DNA of 64,000 nucleotides from assembly GCF_000377945.1 (NCBI RefSeq), contig NZ_KB898939.1, forward strand, positions 1 through 64,000, given 5' to 3'. The notes beneath the pieces were generated by a model. The model ran no database searches, was not told the DNA's origin, and saw only the letters and a program-made list of their open reading frames with translations. Origin of the DNA: Thioalkalivibrio sulfidiphilus (lineage in GTDB: Bacteria > Pseudomonadota > Gammaproteobacteria > Ectothiorhodospirales > Ectothiorhodospiraceae). Both the position numbers and the translations under genes were made by a program. This document shows positions 17,375 through 28,588 of the stretch, one piece after another. The first letter of the stretch is position 1. Each line of letters begins with the position of its first letter.

Positions 17375-17651
17375 AATCTTGCGCGATGGTCTCGTTATTT
17401 AATGGCCGGGGTAATAGGAGTGAGGAGATAAGGGTGAGGCGTCATAGCCCCCCTCACACCTATCCCTCACCCCTGACAAAATATCGCTGGCGATTCCCCG
17501 AACGGCCGCGTATAGTGGCACTCGCAGTCTGTTCTTGCAGTCAGAGTCGGAAGTCCCCTGTCGTTTCGTTACCGCAGTCACTCCCGCCGGTTGTTCTCCA
17601 GGAATCCGCTGCATCACCGTTTGTTTCCTGATATTTGAGGTTTATCGAGTT

Positions 17652-17855
17652 ATGTCTAAAGGCACTGTGAAGTGGTTTAACGAAAGCAAGGGCTTCGGCT
17701 TCATCACCCCCGAAGATGGCGGCAAGGATGTGTTCGTGCACTTCTCCGCGATCGAAGCCAGTGGTTTCCGCACCCTGGCCGAGGGCCAGCAGGTCTCCTT
17801 CGAGGTGACCAACGGTCCCAAGGGTCTGGCCGCTGCGAACGTCAAGCCGGTCTAA
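17652..17855 (+). CDS. Cold-shock domain protein (CspA family), second copy
   Basis: 67 residues, same length as the protein at 3520 and nearly identical through the RNA-binding face: [20 protein letters not shown] and [14 protein letters not shown]. The leader upstream is long (about 190-250 bases) and contains no other gene, as expected for a csp mRNA controlled by leader structure. It ends in a strong terminator at 17883. Two such genes 14 kb apart suggest separate expression conditions. Confidence 0.93.
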   Translation: MSKGTVKWFNESKGFGFITPEDGGKDVFVHFSAIEASGFRTLAEGQQVSFEVTNGPKGLAAANVKPV

Positions 17856-17882
17856 GATCAGTCTGCCGAAAGCAGATACCTG

Positions 17883-17912
17883 GAACCCCGCCTTGTGCGG
17901 GGTTCTTTTGTT
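17883..17912 (+). terminator. Rho-independent terminator of the csp gene
   Basis: GAACCCCGC and GCGGGGTTC form a nine-base stem with a CTTGT loop, followed by TTTTGTTTTG. It lies 28 bases after the stop codon. Confidence 0.92.
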
Positions 17913-17969
17913 TTGTCCGTGAAAAAGACCGGCATACCCAGCAGATCAAGACCGGGGACCGGGTAAATC

Positions 17970-18051
17970 GACAGGATTAACATGATTTACAGGATTGGGT
18001 CATGAAAGACGAGTCCTTGTCTCAAATCCTGTAAATCATGTTAATCCTGTC
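17970..18051. repeat. ACAGGATTAACATGATTTAC perfect inverted pair, gene-less
   Basis: A 27-base arm at 17970-17996 returns as an exact inverted copy at 18025-18051, with 28 bases between. It is the same family as the arms around the GxxExxY gene at 46978-47414. It lies between two convergent genes. Confidence 0.95.
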
Positions 18052-18066
18052 CAATGCTGTTTTGAC

Positions 18067-18537
18067 TCATGCCCGATGCCAGTAACGCAGGGCGTAGTCC
18101 CGGGACTCATCGCGCACCGGCAGGCGCTCCAGGCCCCGCCGCTGGAAGAACGGCTCGGCGTCCGCCTGGGCCTTGATCAGGACACCGTCCAGCCCCAGTT
18201 CGCGGGATCGCTCCAGGCAGACCGCAAGCAGGTGCGCACCGATACCTTGACGCTGCCGCTCGGGATCCACATACAGGCCATGGAGCAGCAGGCCTGACAT
18301 GCCCTCGGGCAGATCTGCCCGCTCCGCTGGCTCCCAGGCGGCCAGGCCCGTGACCACTGAATCTTCCTCCGCCACCCACACCTCCAGGTGCCCCAGATCC
18401 GTTTCGCTGTAGCGGTACAGGGGCAGGGACAGGCGCTTGACCCGCTCCGGGAGCCGCCAGGTCATGACGGCGCGCTCAATGACGCCATTGATGGCGGGCA
18501 GGTCGGCCTTGCCGGCGGCACGGTACGCGATGCTCAT
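18067..18537 (-). CDS. GNAT family N-acetyltransferase
   Basis: A 156-residue single GNAT domain. The acetyl-CoA-binding motif is LYVDPERQRQGIGAHLL near residues 88-104, followed by ERSRELGLDGVLIKAQADAE and PFFQRRGLERL, the usual C-terminal end of the fold. The substrate is unknown. The start MSIAYRAAGKADL at 18537 fits the domain; an upstream ATG at 18564 would add nine residues. Confidence 0.88.
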   Translation of the reverse strand: MSIAYRAAGKADLPAINGVIERAVMTWRLPERVKRLSLPLYRYSETDLGHLEVWVAEEDSVVTGLAAWEPAERADLPEGMSGLLLHGLYVDPERQRQGIGAHLLAVCLERSRELGLDGVLIKAQADAEPFFQRRGLERLPVRDESRDYALRYWHRA

Positions 18538-18644
18538 CGGGATGGATCCTGGCGTTTCAGTCATGGGCAATCCAGAGCCGGACTGCGACGGGCGCGAAGG
18601 CTTTTCATCGAGCATTGCTTCACGGCCTTCGCGGTCCAGCATTT

Positions 18645-18866
18645 TCAGGCGGCGATCGCAGGTCCCCGGGGGGTGGCAGACGCCCTGGCCGCGCGGCGGG
18701 CGCGGATGCGCTCCCAGACCTTCTCGTGGAAGTGGTAGGCCACGGTGTTCACCAGGGGTTCCACCAGGGCCACCAGACCGCCAATCACCACGCTGCCCGT
18801 GAGTGCGAAGACGACGGCGAAGGCGACGCTGAAGTGCACGATGGCAAAGCTTGCAGTCTTGATCAT
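18645..18866 (-). CDS. DUF2061 small membrane protein
   Basis: 73 residues with two hydrophobic segments (FAIVHFSVAFAVVFALTG and IGGLVALVEPLVNTVAYHFH) and a basic C-terminus (EKVWERIRARRAAR). This matches the DUF2061 family of predicted inner-membrane proteins, function unknown. A Fur-box-like sequence lies 46-64 bases upstream of the start, so iron-responsive expression is possible. Confidence 0.85.
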   Translation of the reverse strand: MIKTASFAIVHFSVAFAVVFALTGSVVIGGLVALVEPLVNTVAYHFHEKVWERIRARRAARASATPRGPAIAA

Positions 18867-18911
18867 GGCGGCATCTCCTCATCAAACATGTTGCCTTGAT
18901 GATGAGAGTAG

Positions 18912-18930
18912 GCAAATGAGAATCATTATT
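18912..18930 (-). promoter_or_regulatory. Fur-box-like site
   Basis: GCAAATGAGAATCATTATT agrees with the 19-base Fur consensus GATAATGATAATCATTATC at 14 or more positions. It lies upstream of the DUF2061 gene. The rest of the 18867-19056 gap shows no gene. Confidence 0.6.
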
Positions 18931-19056
18931 GAAATTGATTTTTCAAAAATACCGAATAGGCAGGGACTATCCGGCCATCGGGCAAGCCCCGCACGGCACC
19001 AGGAGGCCGACCGGGGGGCCGCTGAAGGAACAAGGGTTTGTCGTGCGAGCGGCTGC

Positions 19057-20559
19057 CTACTCGACCACCACCATGCCGAGACGTGCCACATGACGCGTCG
19101 GTGAAAACTTGAACGGGTGTTCTACATAGACGGGTTCGTATTCGTTGGGATCGACACCCAGATGACGGATCGCCCACTCAGTAACGCGCTCGGTCGGTTC
19201 GGCGGTTCCACGCCGGCCAGCATCCCACAGAATGATCAGCGGGCGACGTGCGGCGTCATCACTCTGCGGGGGGACGGCGGCCGCTGAACTGTAGGCTGGC
19301 TGGCGGAACTGGTAATGAAGGTTGCCGCTGATGAAGTAGTTGTGCCCGAGAATCAGTCCCTGCTCGAACCCCGTCTGCTGCCTGATCTGTGCAGCCAGTT
19401 CGGCGTAGGGCCAGTTAGCATTGGCCGGTCGCTTGATGTGCTCCGCCAGCGGGATACGCACCAGGGTGAAGGTGACGGTGATCGCCGCCAACGCGATACA
19501 GGTGCGCGCATACCACCGTACGCGACGGGCGGTGAGCACGCTGTCTGGCACTACAGCGAAAAAGACCAGAGGTGCGAGAAAAAACAGTGGCAACACCCAA
19601 CGCACCTTCGGCTTCCCCAGGTTTAGCGCAACGACGATGACGGTCAGGATCACCAAGGCGATCAGCATGTAACGCACCAGCAGGCGTGCGTGGTCGCCGG
19701 CTGGCCTCAGGAGATGCGGCCAGCCGCGGTGGAAGAAAACCAGCAGGACCAGCCAGAGCGGGCTCAGGAATGCCAGCGTGGTGTTGAGATAAAGGTGGGG
19801 CAGCGCATCCAGGACACGGAAGCTGTCCCCTCGGTCATGAACCCGGAGAAACGCCGTCCCTGCGGACAGATTCTCCGCCAGCCACAGCAAATGGGGGATC
19901 ATCAGCGCAAAGGCGAGGATCAATGCCGCCACAGTGCGCCAGTCGAGCACCAGTCGACGACCTGAGGGTATGGTAAGCAGCGCCAGCGTGATGGCGGTCA
20001 GGAAGAAGGCGAAGTTGTACTTGGACAGCAACCCGCCGGCGATGACGCCACCGGCGAGAACGTAGTGCAGATGAGTCGCGCGCCGCGACGGGCTTTCCTC
20101 CACCCACCTCAACGCATTGGCCGTCAGTGCCAGAAAGGCCGCCGCCATGACCAGCACCGCGAGGCTATGGGTCAGATCACGCTGGGCCTCCCAAAGGATC
20201 TCCGGAATCAGAAAGAGGCTGAGCGTAGCAAGTACGGCACGGCGCTCGTCTCTCAGAAGATCGCGGGCAGCGAAATAGACGAACAGGTAAGTCAGGAAAA
20301 GGAGCGAATTGCGGGCCAGCAGCATCGTCAGCGGATGCATGCCAAGGAACTCAGCCCACAGTTTCACGTACCAGACGAACATGGGAGGCTGATCGGTGTA
20401 CCCCGACAGCCACCACTGGGTAAACAGCACGATCTCCGCCTCGTCCATTTCAAACGAGTCGGAGAAAAAGGGGCGGTAGAGGGCGTGTATGGTGAAGTAG
20501 GCGGCAAGGCCCAGCAGGAGCGTGCGAGCATTCAGTATCGTCGAAGTCATCGTCGCCAC
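19057..20559 (-). CDS. GT39/ArnT-like polytopic glycosyltransferase
   Basis: A 500-residue inner-membrane protein with about ten to twelve hydrophobic segments and an early acidic motif FEMDEAEIVLFTQWWLSGYT. This is typical of GT-C enzymes of the PMT/ArnT family, which use polyprenyl-phosphate sugars on the periplasmic side. Other landmarks are EAQRDLTHSL near 135 and LLSKYNFAFFLTA near 180. A soluble C-terminal part of about 130 residues follows. A clear paralogue is at 36696. The sugar and acceptor are unknown. No partner genes for undecaprenyl-phosphate sugar synthesis lie nearby. Confidence 0.85.
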   Translation of the reverse strand: MATMTSTILNARTLLLGLAAYFTIHALYRPFFSDSFEMDEAEIVLFTQWWLSGYTDQPPMFVWYVKLWAEFLGMHPLTMLLARNSLLFLTYLFVYFAARDLLRDERRAVLATLSLFLIPEILWEAQRDLTHSLAVLVMAAAFLALTANALRWVEESPSRRATHLHYVLAGGVIAGGLLSKYNFAFFLTAITLALLTIPSGRRLVLDWRTVAALILAFALMIPHLLWLAENLSAGTAFLRVHDRGDSFRVLDALPHLYLNTTLAFLSPLWLVLLVFFHRGWPHLLRPAGDHARLLVRYMLIALVILTVIVVALNLGKPKVRWVLPLFFLAPLVFFAVVPDSVLTARRVRWYARTCIALAAITVTFTLVRIPLAEHIKRPANANWPYAELAAQIRQQTGFEQGLILGHNYFISGNLHYQFRQPAYSSAAAVPPQSDDAARRPLIILWDAGRRGTAEPTERVTEWAIRHLGVDPNEYEPVYVEHPFKFSPTRHVARLGMVVVE

Positions 20560-20611
20560 AGGTGCGTTATCGGGTTCAGGTCAGCCCCTGTTCCGGGATG
20601 CGGGGAGGCTG

Positions 20612-21316
20612 TGGTGGCGTGAGCGTACCGGACCGTGCCTTGGACCGTCCACATCCGTATATCGTGGCCGCAGGTTCGGGCCATGACCTGCATCAGCGCC
20701 GACGAACTCTTCAGGAATCGCGCCACAGCCGTGCCGTCCCTTCGTCCACATCCAGCCGCTTGCGCAGTTCCGGGTCCTGTGTGGCGATGCCCGAGGGACA
20801 CCGGTTGGTGAGACACATGCGCGCAGCCACGCAGCCCACCGCCTGGATGGCGCTGTTGGCTATCGCGATACCGTCGGCGCCCAGGGCCAGGGCCTTGATG
20901 AAGTCCTCGGGCGTGACCAGATCCGTGAAGGCGGGCGGGGAGACGGCATCCTGCCCGGGCTCGATACCACGCACCTTCGCTATCTCCTCGGTCACCTTGC
21001 GGCCCGGCAGATATCCGCCGACGCCGGTCTTGGCCGAGCCCCGGGCCAGTGCCAGCTTGGCCTCCCGGGAGAGCGAGCCGAAGCTCATGTCGGAGACGAA
21101 CAGCGGGATGTCGAGCTTGAGCGGGCGCTTCGCCCGCGGCCCGATGACGAGTTCAGTACCCACCTCGGCATCCTGGGGAAGCGGGCGGGTGGCGAGCTGG
21201 GCGGTGAGGATCTGGATGTCATCCCAGCAGGGCAGCTCCGCCCGGGGCACGCCTATGGCCACGATCTCTCCGTGGGGACCGGTACGCTCCAGCCCGTGAA
21301 CGAGTTTGAATCCCAC
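20612..21316 (-). pseudogene. Decayed FMN-binding glutamate synthase-like gene (GltB central/FMN domain)
   Basis: From MGFKLVHGLERTGPHGEIV the frame follows the glutamate-synthase-like FMN domain (DDIQILTAQLATRPLPQDAE, VSDMSFGSLSREAKLALARG). It then jumps directly to AKTGVGGYLPGRKV, missing the cysteine/FeS-adjacent stretch. After VSPPAFTDL it jumps again to FIKALALGADGIAIANS, missing most of the flavin-barrel core. The frame ends early at 20711, but the next stretch of the family sequence (RFLKSSSALMQVMARTCGH) continues in another frame from about 20726 to 20613. Two in-frame deletions plus a frameshift make it non-functional. Family members normally exceed 400 residues. Confidence 0.8.
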
Positions 21317-21358
21317 GAACCCCGCCTTGCCTCTTGCTTCTGGCGGCCTCCGGCCGCC

Positions 21359-23636
<2,278 letters not shown>

Positions 23637-23641
23637 CCTTA

Positions 23642-25129
23642 CTAATCCAGCACCGCTTCCAGGCGCTCGCAGACGGTCTCGATGACAGCGACCCGGGCGA
23701 AGCGCTTGTCCTCGGATGGCACCAGGGTCCAGGGGGCTTGCTCGGTGCTGGTACGGAACACCATCTCGTTGATGGCAGCCTCGTACTCGGGGCGCTTCTC
23801 CCGGTTGCGCCAGTCCTCGTCGGTGAGCTTGTGCTGCTTGTAGGCGGTCTCCTCCCGGGCGCGGAAGCGGGCCAGCTGCTCGGCCTCGCTGATGTGCAGC
23901 CAGAACTTGTGCACCAGGATGCCGTGCTCGCAGAGCTGCTGCTCGAAGTCGTTGATCTCGTGGAAGGCCCGGCGCCACTGCTCCGCCCGGGCCAGATCCT
24001 CCACCCGCTCCACCAGCACCCGCCCGTACCAGGAACGATCAAACACGGTGATGCGCCCGCTCCCCGGCACATGGCGCCAGAAGCGCCAAAGGTAATGATG
24101 GGCCAACTCCTCGTCGCTGGGGGCGCCCACGGGGATCACCCGGTGCAGCCGGGCATCGATGCCCGCGGTGAGCCGCCGGATGGTGCCGCCCTTGCCCGCC
24201 GCATCCCAGCCCTCGAACACCAGCACACTGGCCCGGCCGGCATCGTGGGCCTTCCAGGTCAGTGCGCGCAGGCGCCGCTGAGCCTCCTCCAGACGCTTCT
24301 TGTACCGAGCCTTGTCCAGGGACTGGCCCAGGTCCACCTGGTCCAGCACCGTGAGTCGCGCTTCCTCCGCCTCGGGCAGGCTGGGGGCGTGGGACAGTAT
24401 CTCCTCCCGGTGCACGGGGCCCTCGGCATCCAGCCGTTCCGTGATGGCCTTGAGCAGGGTGCGGGCCACGGTCAGGTCCCGGTAGCGGGGGTCGGTGGCC
24501 TCGATCAGATACCAAGGGGCGAGCGCCGTGTCCGTGGCCTGGATGACCGTCTCGCCGACGCCGACAAAGGCCTTGTAATCCAGCAGCTTGTCGCCGTTGC
24601 GCCGGCGGGACCAGCGGCTGTCCGGGTCCTGCTTGCGTGCCTTGAGCCGCTGTTTCTGGGTGTCCTTGTCCAGATGGAACCAGAACTTGAGGATCAGGGT
24701 GTCCTCCAGGGCCAGCATGCGTTCCAGGTCCCGAATGCGGGTGGCGGCAGCCTCCACCCGCGCCCTATCCCACTCGCCGGTGGTGCCGCGCATCAGCGGC
24801 TCGGCATACCAGGCGCCGAAGAACAGGCCGATCTTTCCCCGGGCGGGCAGGCTACGCCAGTAGCGCCAGTAGCGCGGGTGCGACTGCTCCTCGCTGGAGA
24901 CGTCCCAGAAGGCGTGGGTCTCGGTGCCGCGGGTGTCCAGCCAGCCGTTGAGACGATTGACCACCTCGCCCCGGCCCACGCCCTCGACCCCTTCCACGAT
25001 CACCAGCACCGAGACCCCGCTGTCGCGCAGGCGCTGCTGGGCCTCCGTGAGCCCGGCACGCAGCGCCGGCAGGGCTTCCTTGTAGTCGGATTTTGAGACC
25101 TTGCGGCCCAGTTCGGCGGCTTCGAACAT
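23642..25129 (-). CDS. pap: Polyphosphate:AMP phosphotransferase (two-domain PPK2)
   Basis: A 495-residue enzyme with two tandem PPK2 domains, the layout of class II Pap, which makes ADP from AMP and polyphosphate. The C-terminal domain has a full Walker A (FEGWDAAGKGGTIRRL near residue 305) and DRSWYGRVLVERVE. The N-terminal domain has a degenerate P-loop (VEGVEGVGRGEVVNRL), as usual for the inactive half. It would help recycle AMP; notably the PAPS/APS genes further on (cysD/cysNC) draw on the same adenylate pool. Start at 25129 is the only ATG before the first block. Confidence 0.93.
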   Translation of the reverse strand: MFEAAELGRKVSKSDYKEALPALRAGLTEAQQRLRDSGVSVLVIVEGVEGVGRGEVVNRLNGWLDTRGTETHAFWDVSSEEQSHPRYWRYWRSLPARGKIGLFFGAWYAEPLMRGTTGEWDRARVEAAATRIRDLERMLALEDTLILKFWFHLDKDTQKQRLKARKQDPDSRWSRRRNGDKLLDYKAFVGVGETVIQATDTALAPWYLIEATDPRYRDLTVARTLLKAITERLDAEGPVHREEILSHAPSLPEAEEARLTVLDQVDLGQSLDKARYKKRLEEAQRRLRALTWKAHDAGRASVLVFEGWDAAGKGGTIRRLTAGIDARLHRVIPVGAPSDEELAHHYLWRFWRHVPGSGRITVFDRSWYGRVLVERVEDLARAEQWRRAFHEINDFEQQLCEHGILVHKFWLHISEAEQLARFRAREETAYKQHKLTDEDWRNREKRPEYEAAINEMVFRTSTEQAPWTLVPSEDKRFARVAVIETVCERLEAVLD

Positions 25130-25285
25130 GCGGATAGATCCCGGCTGTGTGCGCTGCCCCTATAGCACACCGATTTCCCCATCGGGGCAAGCGGGACTTG
25201 CCCGGCCGGGGCCTTGTACGTACCCTTTGGCCGCTTAGCAACCCGAATAGATGCGGGTCACCCCCCTCAACCCAAGCAGGATGTC

Positions 25286-25948
25286 ATGGTCATGAACTTC
25301 GAACAGGCCCGCTTTAACATGGTCGAGCAGCAGATCCGCCCCTGGGATGTGCTGGATCAGAGGGTGCTCGACGTGATCGAGCAGACCCCCCGGGAACTGT
25401 TCGTACCCGAGCAGCACCAGGGTCTGGCCTATGCGGACATCGAGATCCCCCTCGGCCACGGCGAGTCCATGATGGCCCCTAAGGTGGAGGCCCGCATGCT
25501 GCAGGCCCTGAACGTGCAGCCCACGGACGTGTGTCTGGAGATCGGCACCGGCTCAGGCTACGTCACCTGCTGCCTGGCCAAACTGGGCGCCCAGGTGGAC
25601 AGCGTGGACATCCACGACGACTTCAAGTACGCCGCCATGAAGCGCCTGGAACAGCAGGGCATCACCAATGCCGCCCTGCGCCAGGGAGACGCCGCCCATG
25701 GCTGGACCGTGCAGCGGGAGCGTTACGACGTGATCGCCGTGACCGCCTCCCTGCCCGAGTACCGGGACTGCTTCGAGCGCCAGCTCAACGTGGGCGGGCG
25801 TCTGTTTGTGGTGGTGGGTCAGGCCCCGGTAATGGAGGCCATGCTCATCACCCGCCTGGGCGAGAATGAGTTCTCCCGGGAGATGCTGTTCGAGACCTGC
25901 CTCAAGCCCCTGGTAGGCACCGAGCCCAAACCCCGTTTCGTCTTCTGA
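25286..25948 (+). CDS. Protein-L-isoaspartate O-methyltransferase family protein
   Basis: A 220-residue SAM-dependent methyltransferase of the PCMT fold. The SAM loop is LEIGTGSGYVTCCLAKLGAQ near residue 85, and FVPEQHQGLAYADIEIPLGH near 39-58 matches the family. It departs from classical Pcm in the acceptor region, and such rhodanese/tolC-linked homologues are of uncertain function. ATG 25286 follows AGGA by five bases; ATG 25292 is an alternative. It begins a run with rhodanese, TolC and isochorismatase genes. Confidence 0.85.
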   Translation: MVMNFEQARFNMVEQQIRPWDVLDQRVLDVIEQTPRELFVPEQHQGLAYADIEIPLGHGESMMAPKVEARMLQALNVQPTDVCLEIGTGSGYVTCCLAKLGAQVDSVDIHDDFKYAAMKRLEQQGITNAALRQGDAAHGWTVQRERYDVIAVTASLPEYRDCFERQLNVGGRLFVVVGQAPVMEAMLITRLGENEFSREMLFETCLKPLVGTEPKPRFVF

Positions 25949-25966
25949 GGACGGCCTGCGGCGACC

Positions 25967-26290
25967 ATGCAGCAGCTCACGCCCCGGGGTCTGCAGGCCT
26001 GGCTCGAAGACAGCGGGCGGCCCGCGCCCCTGCTGCTGGACGTGCGCGAGCCCTGGGAATACGACATCGCCCACATCCAGGGCTCCACCCTGGTGCCCCT
26101 GTCCCGCATCCCCGCCTGGCTGACCGGGGCGGACCCGCAGCAGGAGATCGTGGTGATCTGCCACCACGGGGTGCGCAGCCACCACGCGGGGCTGTTCCTG
26201 GAACACCACGGCTTTTCCCGGGTCACTAACCTGGTGGGCGGGATCGACGCCTGGTCCCGGGAAGTGGATCCGCATCTTCCCCTATACTGA
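25967..26290 (+). CDS. Single-domain rhodanese
   Basis: A 107-residue sulfurtransferase domain with catalytic Cys in VVICHHGVRSHHAG and the conserved LLLDVREPWEYDIAHI. Other family blocks are GSTLVPLSRIP and VTNLVGGIDAW. It is cytoplasmic, with no signal peptide. It can carry persulfide sulfur between proteins, and its position between a methyltransferase and TolC is common in related genomes as far as I recall. It is 18 bases downstream of the preceding gene, so co-transcribed. Confidence 0.92.
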   Translation: MQQLTPRGLQAWLEDSGRPAPLLLDVREPWEYDIAHIQGSTLVPLSRIPAWLTGADPQQEIVVICHHGVRSHHAGLFLEHHGFSRVTNLVGGIDAWSREVDPHLPLY

Positions 26291-26337
26291 TCCATCGACA
26301 CCGCGTCCTTCTCAAGGAAGACCATCGCGGCTAGAAT

Positions 26338-26353
26338 ATTAGAAATATCTAAT
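26338..26353. promoter_or_regulatory. AT-rich palindrome upstream of tolC
   Basis: ATTAGAAATATCTAAT is a perfect six-base inverted repeat around AATA. It sits 45-60 bases before the tolC start in otherwise GC-rich DNA. The shape resembles operators of ArsR/MarR-type regulators, but no regulator gene is adjacent, and assignment is a guess. Confidence 0.4.
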
Positions 26354-26397
26354 AATCAATTCCCTGCGGGGCATGCATCCGCACCATGGAGAGACCC

Positions 26398-27720
26398 ATG
26401 ACCACCCGACTGCATCGCATCCTCCTGTCCCTGACCCTGGGCACTGCGATCCTGCTGCCCACCAGCCAGGCGGCGGACCTCTGGACCATCTACCAGACGG
26501 CCCTGCAGCACGATGCCGAGCTGCGCGCCGCGGAGGCCGACTACCGGGCCGCACTGGAGGCCCGCCCCCAGGCCCGCTCCGTCCTGTTGCCCCAGATCGA
26601 TGCCGGTGCCTCCCAGGCCCACACCCGCACCGAACCCTCGGGTTTCCCCAATACCAGCTACGACACCACCCGCTTCGACATCACCCTGAACCAGAGCGTC
26701 TACGACCACCGCAACTACGTGGCCCTGCGCCAGGCGGACCTGAGCATCGCCCAGGCCACCGCGTTCCGCGACGCCGCCCGCCAGGCACTGATCCTGCGCG
26801 TCGCCGAGGCATACTTCGACGTGCTCGCCGCCCAGGACAACCTGTCCTTCGCCGAGGCCGAAAAAGAGGCCATCGGCCGGCAGCTGGAACAGGCGGAGCG
26901 GCGTTTCGAGGTGGGGCTGATCGCCATCACCGACGTGAAGGAATCCCAGGCCCAGTTCGACATCGCCGTGGCCCAGGAGATCGCCGCCCGCAACCAGCTG
27001 GACATCGCCCGGGAACAGCTGGCGGTGGTCACCGGCCAGTACTACGAGGCCCTGGCCAGCCTGAGCGACCGCCTGCCCCTGACCACGCCGGAACCCGCCG
27101 ACATGAACCGCTGGGTGGAGAGCGCCATCGACCGCAACCTGGGTCTGACCGCCCGGCGCTTCGCCACCGAGGCCGCCGCCGAGGAGATCAAGCGCCAGCG
27201 CGCCGGCCACTACCCCACCGTGGGTCTGCAGGCCAGCTATGCGGACATCGACAACAGCGGCGCCCCGACGGCCAACTCCCAGCTCCTGGACCGCACCGAC
27301 GCCCAGATCGCCCTGCAGCTGCGCGTGCCCATCTACAGCGGCGGGCGCACCTCCTCGCTCACCCGCGAATCCCGGGAACGCTTCGACAGTGCCCGGGAAC
27401 AGCTGGAACTGACCCAGCGCCTGACCGTGCAGCAGACCCGCAGCGCCTACCTGTCCGTGGTGGCCGGCATCTCCCGGGTGCAGGCCCTGAACCAGGCTCT
27501 GGCCTCCACCCAGGCCGCCGCGGAGGCCGCCGAGGCGGGCTTCGAGGTGGGCACCCGCACCGCCGTGGACGTGCTGCTGGCCCTGCGCGAGGTGTTCCGC
27601 GCCCAGCGGGACTACGCCCAGGCCCGCTATGAATTCGTGGTCAACACCCTGCGCCTGAAGCAGGCCGCGGGCACCCTGGACGAGCAGGACATTCAGGCCA
27701 TCAACGCCTGGCTGGAGTGA
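26398..27720 (+). CDS. tolC: Outer-membrane efflux channel TolC
   Basis: A 440-residue outer-membrane protein with a signal peptide (LLSLTLGTAILLPTSQAADL, cut near ASQ/QAA). It has two tandem OEP repeats rich in long helices (VALRQADLSIAQATAFRDAA; QAAAEAAEAGFEVGTRTAVD), the trimeric tunnel architecture. It serves tripartite export systems, which are not encoded here. The ATG at 26398 has GGAGAG upstream; an ATG at 26386 lies inside that ribosome site. It is followed after only four bases by the isochorismatase gene. Confidence 0.94.
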   Translation: MTTRLHRILLSLTLGTAILLPTSQAADLWTIYQTALQHDAELRAAEADYRAALEARPQARSVLLPQIDAGASQAHTRTEPSGFPNTSYDTTRFDITLNQSVYDHRNYVALRQADLSIAQATAFRDAARQALILRVAEAYFDVLAAQDNLSFAEAEKEAIGRQLEQAERRFEVGLIAITDVKESQAQFDIAVAQEIAARNQLDIAREQLAVVTGQYYEALASLSDRLPLTTPEPADMNRWVESAIDRNLGLTARRFATEAAAEEIKRQRAGHYPTVGLQASYADIDNSGAPTANSQLLDRTDAQIALQLRVPIYSGGRTSSLTRESRERFDSAREQLELTQRLTVQQTRSAYLSVVAGISRVQALNQALASTQAAAEAAEAGFEVGTRTAVDVLLALREVFRAQRDYAQARYEFVVNTLRLKQAAGTLDEQDIQAINAWLE

Positions 27721-27724
27721 CCCC

Positions 27725-28288
27725 GTGCAGGCCCTCGGACTCTGCCACGCCGCCCATGCCCAGCTGCTGATCGTCGACGTCCAGGAGCGCCTGGCCGGCG
27801 CCATGGACGCAACGGCCCGGGAGGGCGTGGTGCGCGCCGCCGGGCGCCTCGCCCAGGCCGCCGGCCAGCTGGAGATCCCGGTGCTGGTCTCCGAGCAGTA
27901 CCCAAAGGGACTCGGCCCCACTGTGGCGCCCCTGGCCGCGCAGCTGCCGGCCAGCGCCCGGGTGCTGGATAAGACTTCCTTCTCCTGCTGCGGCGATTCC
28001 GGCCTGCTGGATGCGTTGAAATCGGCCCGCCGCCCCCAGGTGGTGGTCTGCGGCATGGAGACCCACGTGTGCGTGCTGCAGACCGCCCTGGACCTGCTCG
28101 GCGCCGGCTTCACCCCCTTCGTAGCTGAAGATGCCGTCTGCTCCCGTGACCCGGCCCACAAGGCCAACGCCCTGCACCGCCTGCGCCAGGCCGGCGCCGT
28201 GGTGACCAATCACGAGTCGGTGATCTTCGAATGGCTGCGGGATGCAAGGCATTCCCAGTTCAAGGCCCTGTCGGGTTTGATCAAGTAG
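27725..28288 (+). CDS. Isochorismatase-family cysteine hydrolase
   Basis: A 187-residue cytoplasmic hydrolase with the family triad: Asp in LLIVDVQERL, Lys in VLDKTSFSC, and nucleophile Cys in METHVCVLQTALDLL. The substrate is unknown; YcaC-like members are common. It starts with GTG four bases after tolC. Its TAG stop lies at the left edge of the 28287-28588 repeat. Confidence 0.9.
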   Translation: MQALGLCHAAHAQLLIVDVQERLAGAMDATAREGVVRAAGRLAQAAGQLEIPVLVSEQYPKGLGPTVAPLAAQLPASARVLDKTSFSCCGDSGLLDALKSARRPQVVVCGMETHVCVLQTALDLLGAGFTPFVAEDAVCSRDPAHKANALHRLRQAGAVVTNHESVIFEWLRDARHSQFKALSGLIK

Positions 28289-28588
28289 CAAGTGGCAAGT
28301 CTCAAGTGGCAAGGAAATTCAAAGAGTTGCCGCAGAGACGCGAAGGCGCAGAAAAATGCAATGAACAGGATTTTTCTGGATTGACAGGATAAGTACTTGA
28401 GTTTGAAACCCATTATTCATCCGATCCTGTGAATCCTGAAAAATCCTGTCGTTCTTTTCATTCGTACTCTGCGACTCCACATCTCTGCAGCAAGTCACTT
28501 CAATCCCAGCACAGCACCTGACCCTGCAGCCAGTGTCCAGACAACAAGCGGTTTTCCTTGCCACTTGAGACTAGCCACTTGCCACTTG
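28287..28588. repeat. Three nested inverted-word pairs
   Basis: The outer pair is GCAAGTGGCAAGTCTCAAGT (from 28288) with an inverted copy at about 28551-28588. The middle pair is TTGCCGCAGAGACGCGAAGG (from 28326), degenerate inverted at about 28460-28496. The inner pair is GAACAGGATTTTTCTGGATT (from 28362) with an inverted copy at 28424-28450. The outer arms contain the stop codons of both flanking convergent genes. This fills the 28289-28570 spacer completely. Confidence 0.93.

Noticed and set aside
17535-17651. N-terminal extension of the second cold-shock protein
   Set aside because: The frame is open upstream, but the 67-residue family length and the MSKGTVKWF start at 17652 are decisive.
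19057-19177. Separate short gene at the 3' end of the GT39 gene
   Set aside because: The short frame overlaps the C-terminal codons of the glycosyltransferase in another frame and has no start signal.
26356-28209. A 617-codon minus-strand open frame
   Set aside because: Antisense to tolC and the isochorismatase gene, with Gly/Gln-rich shadow composition.
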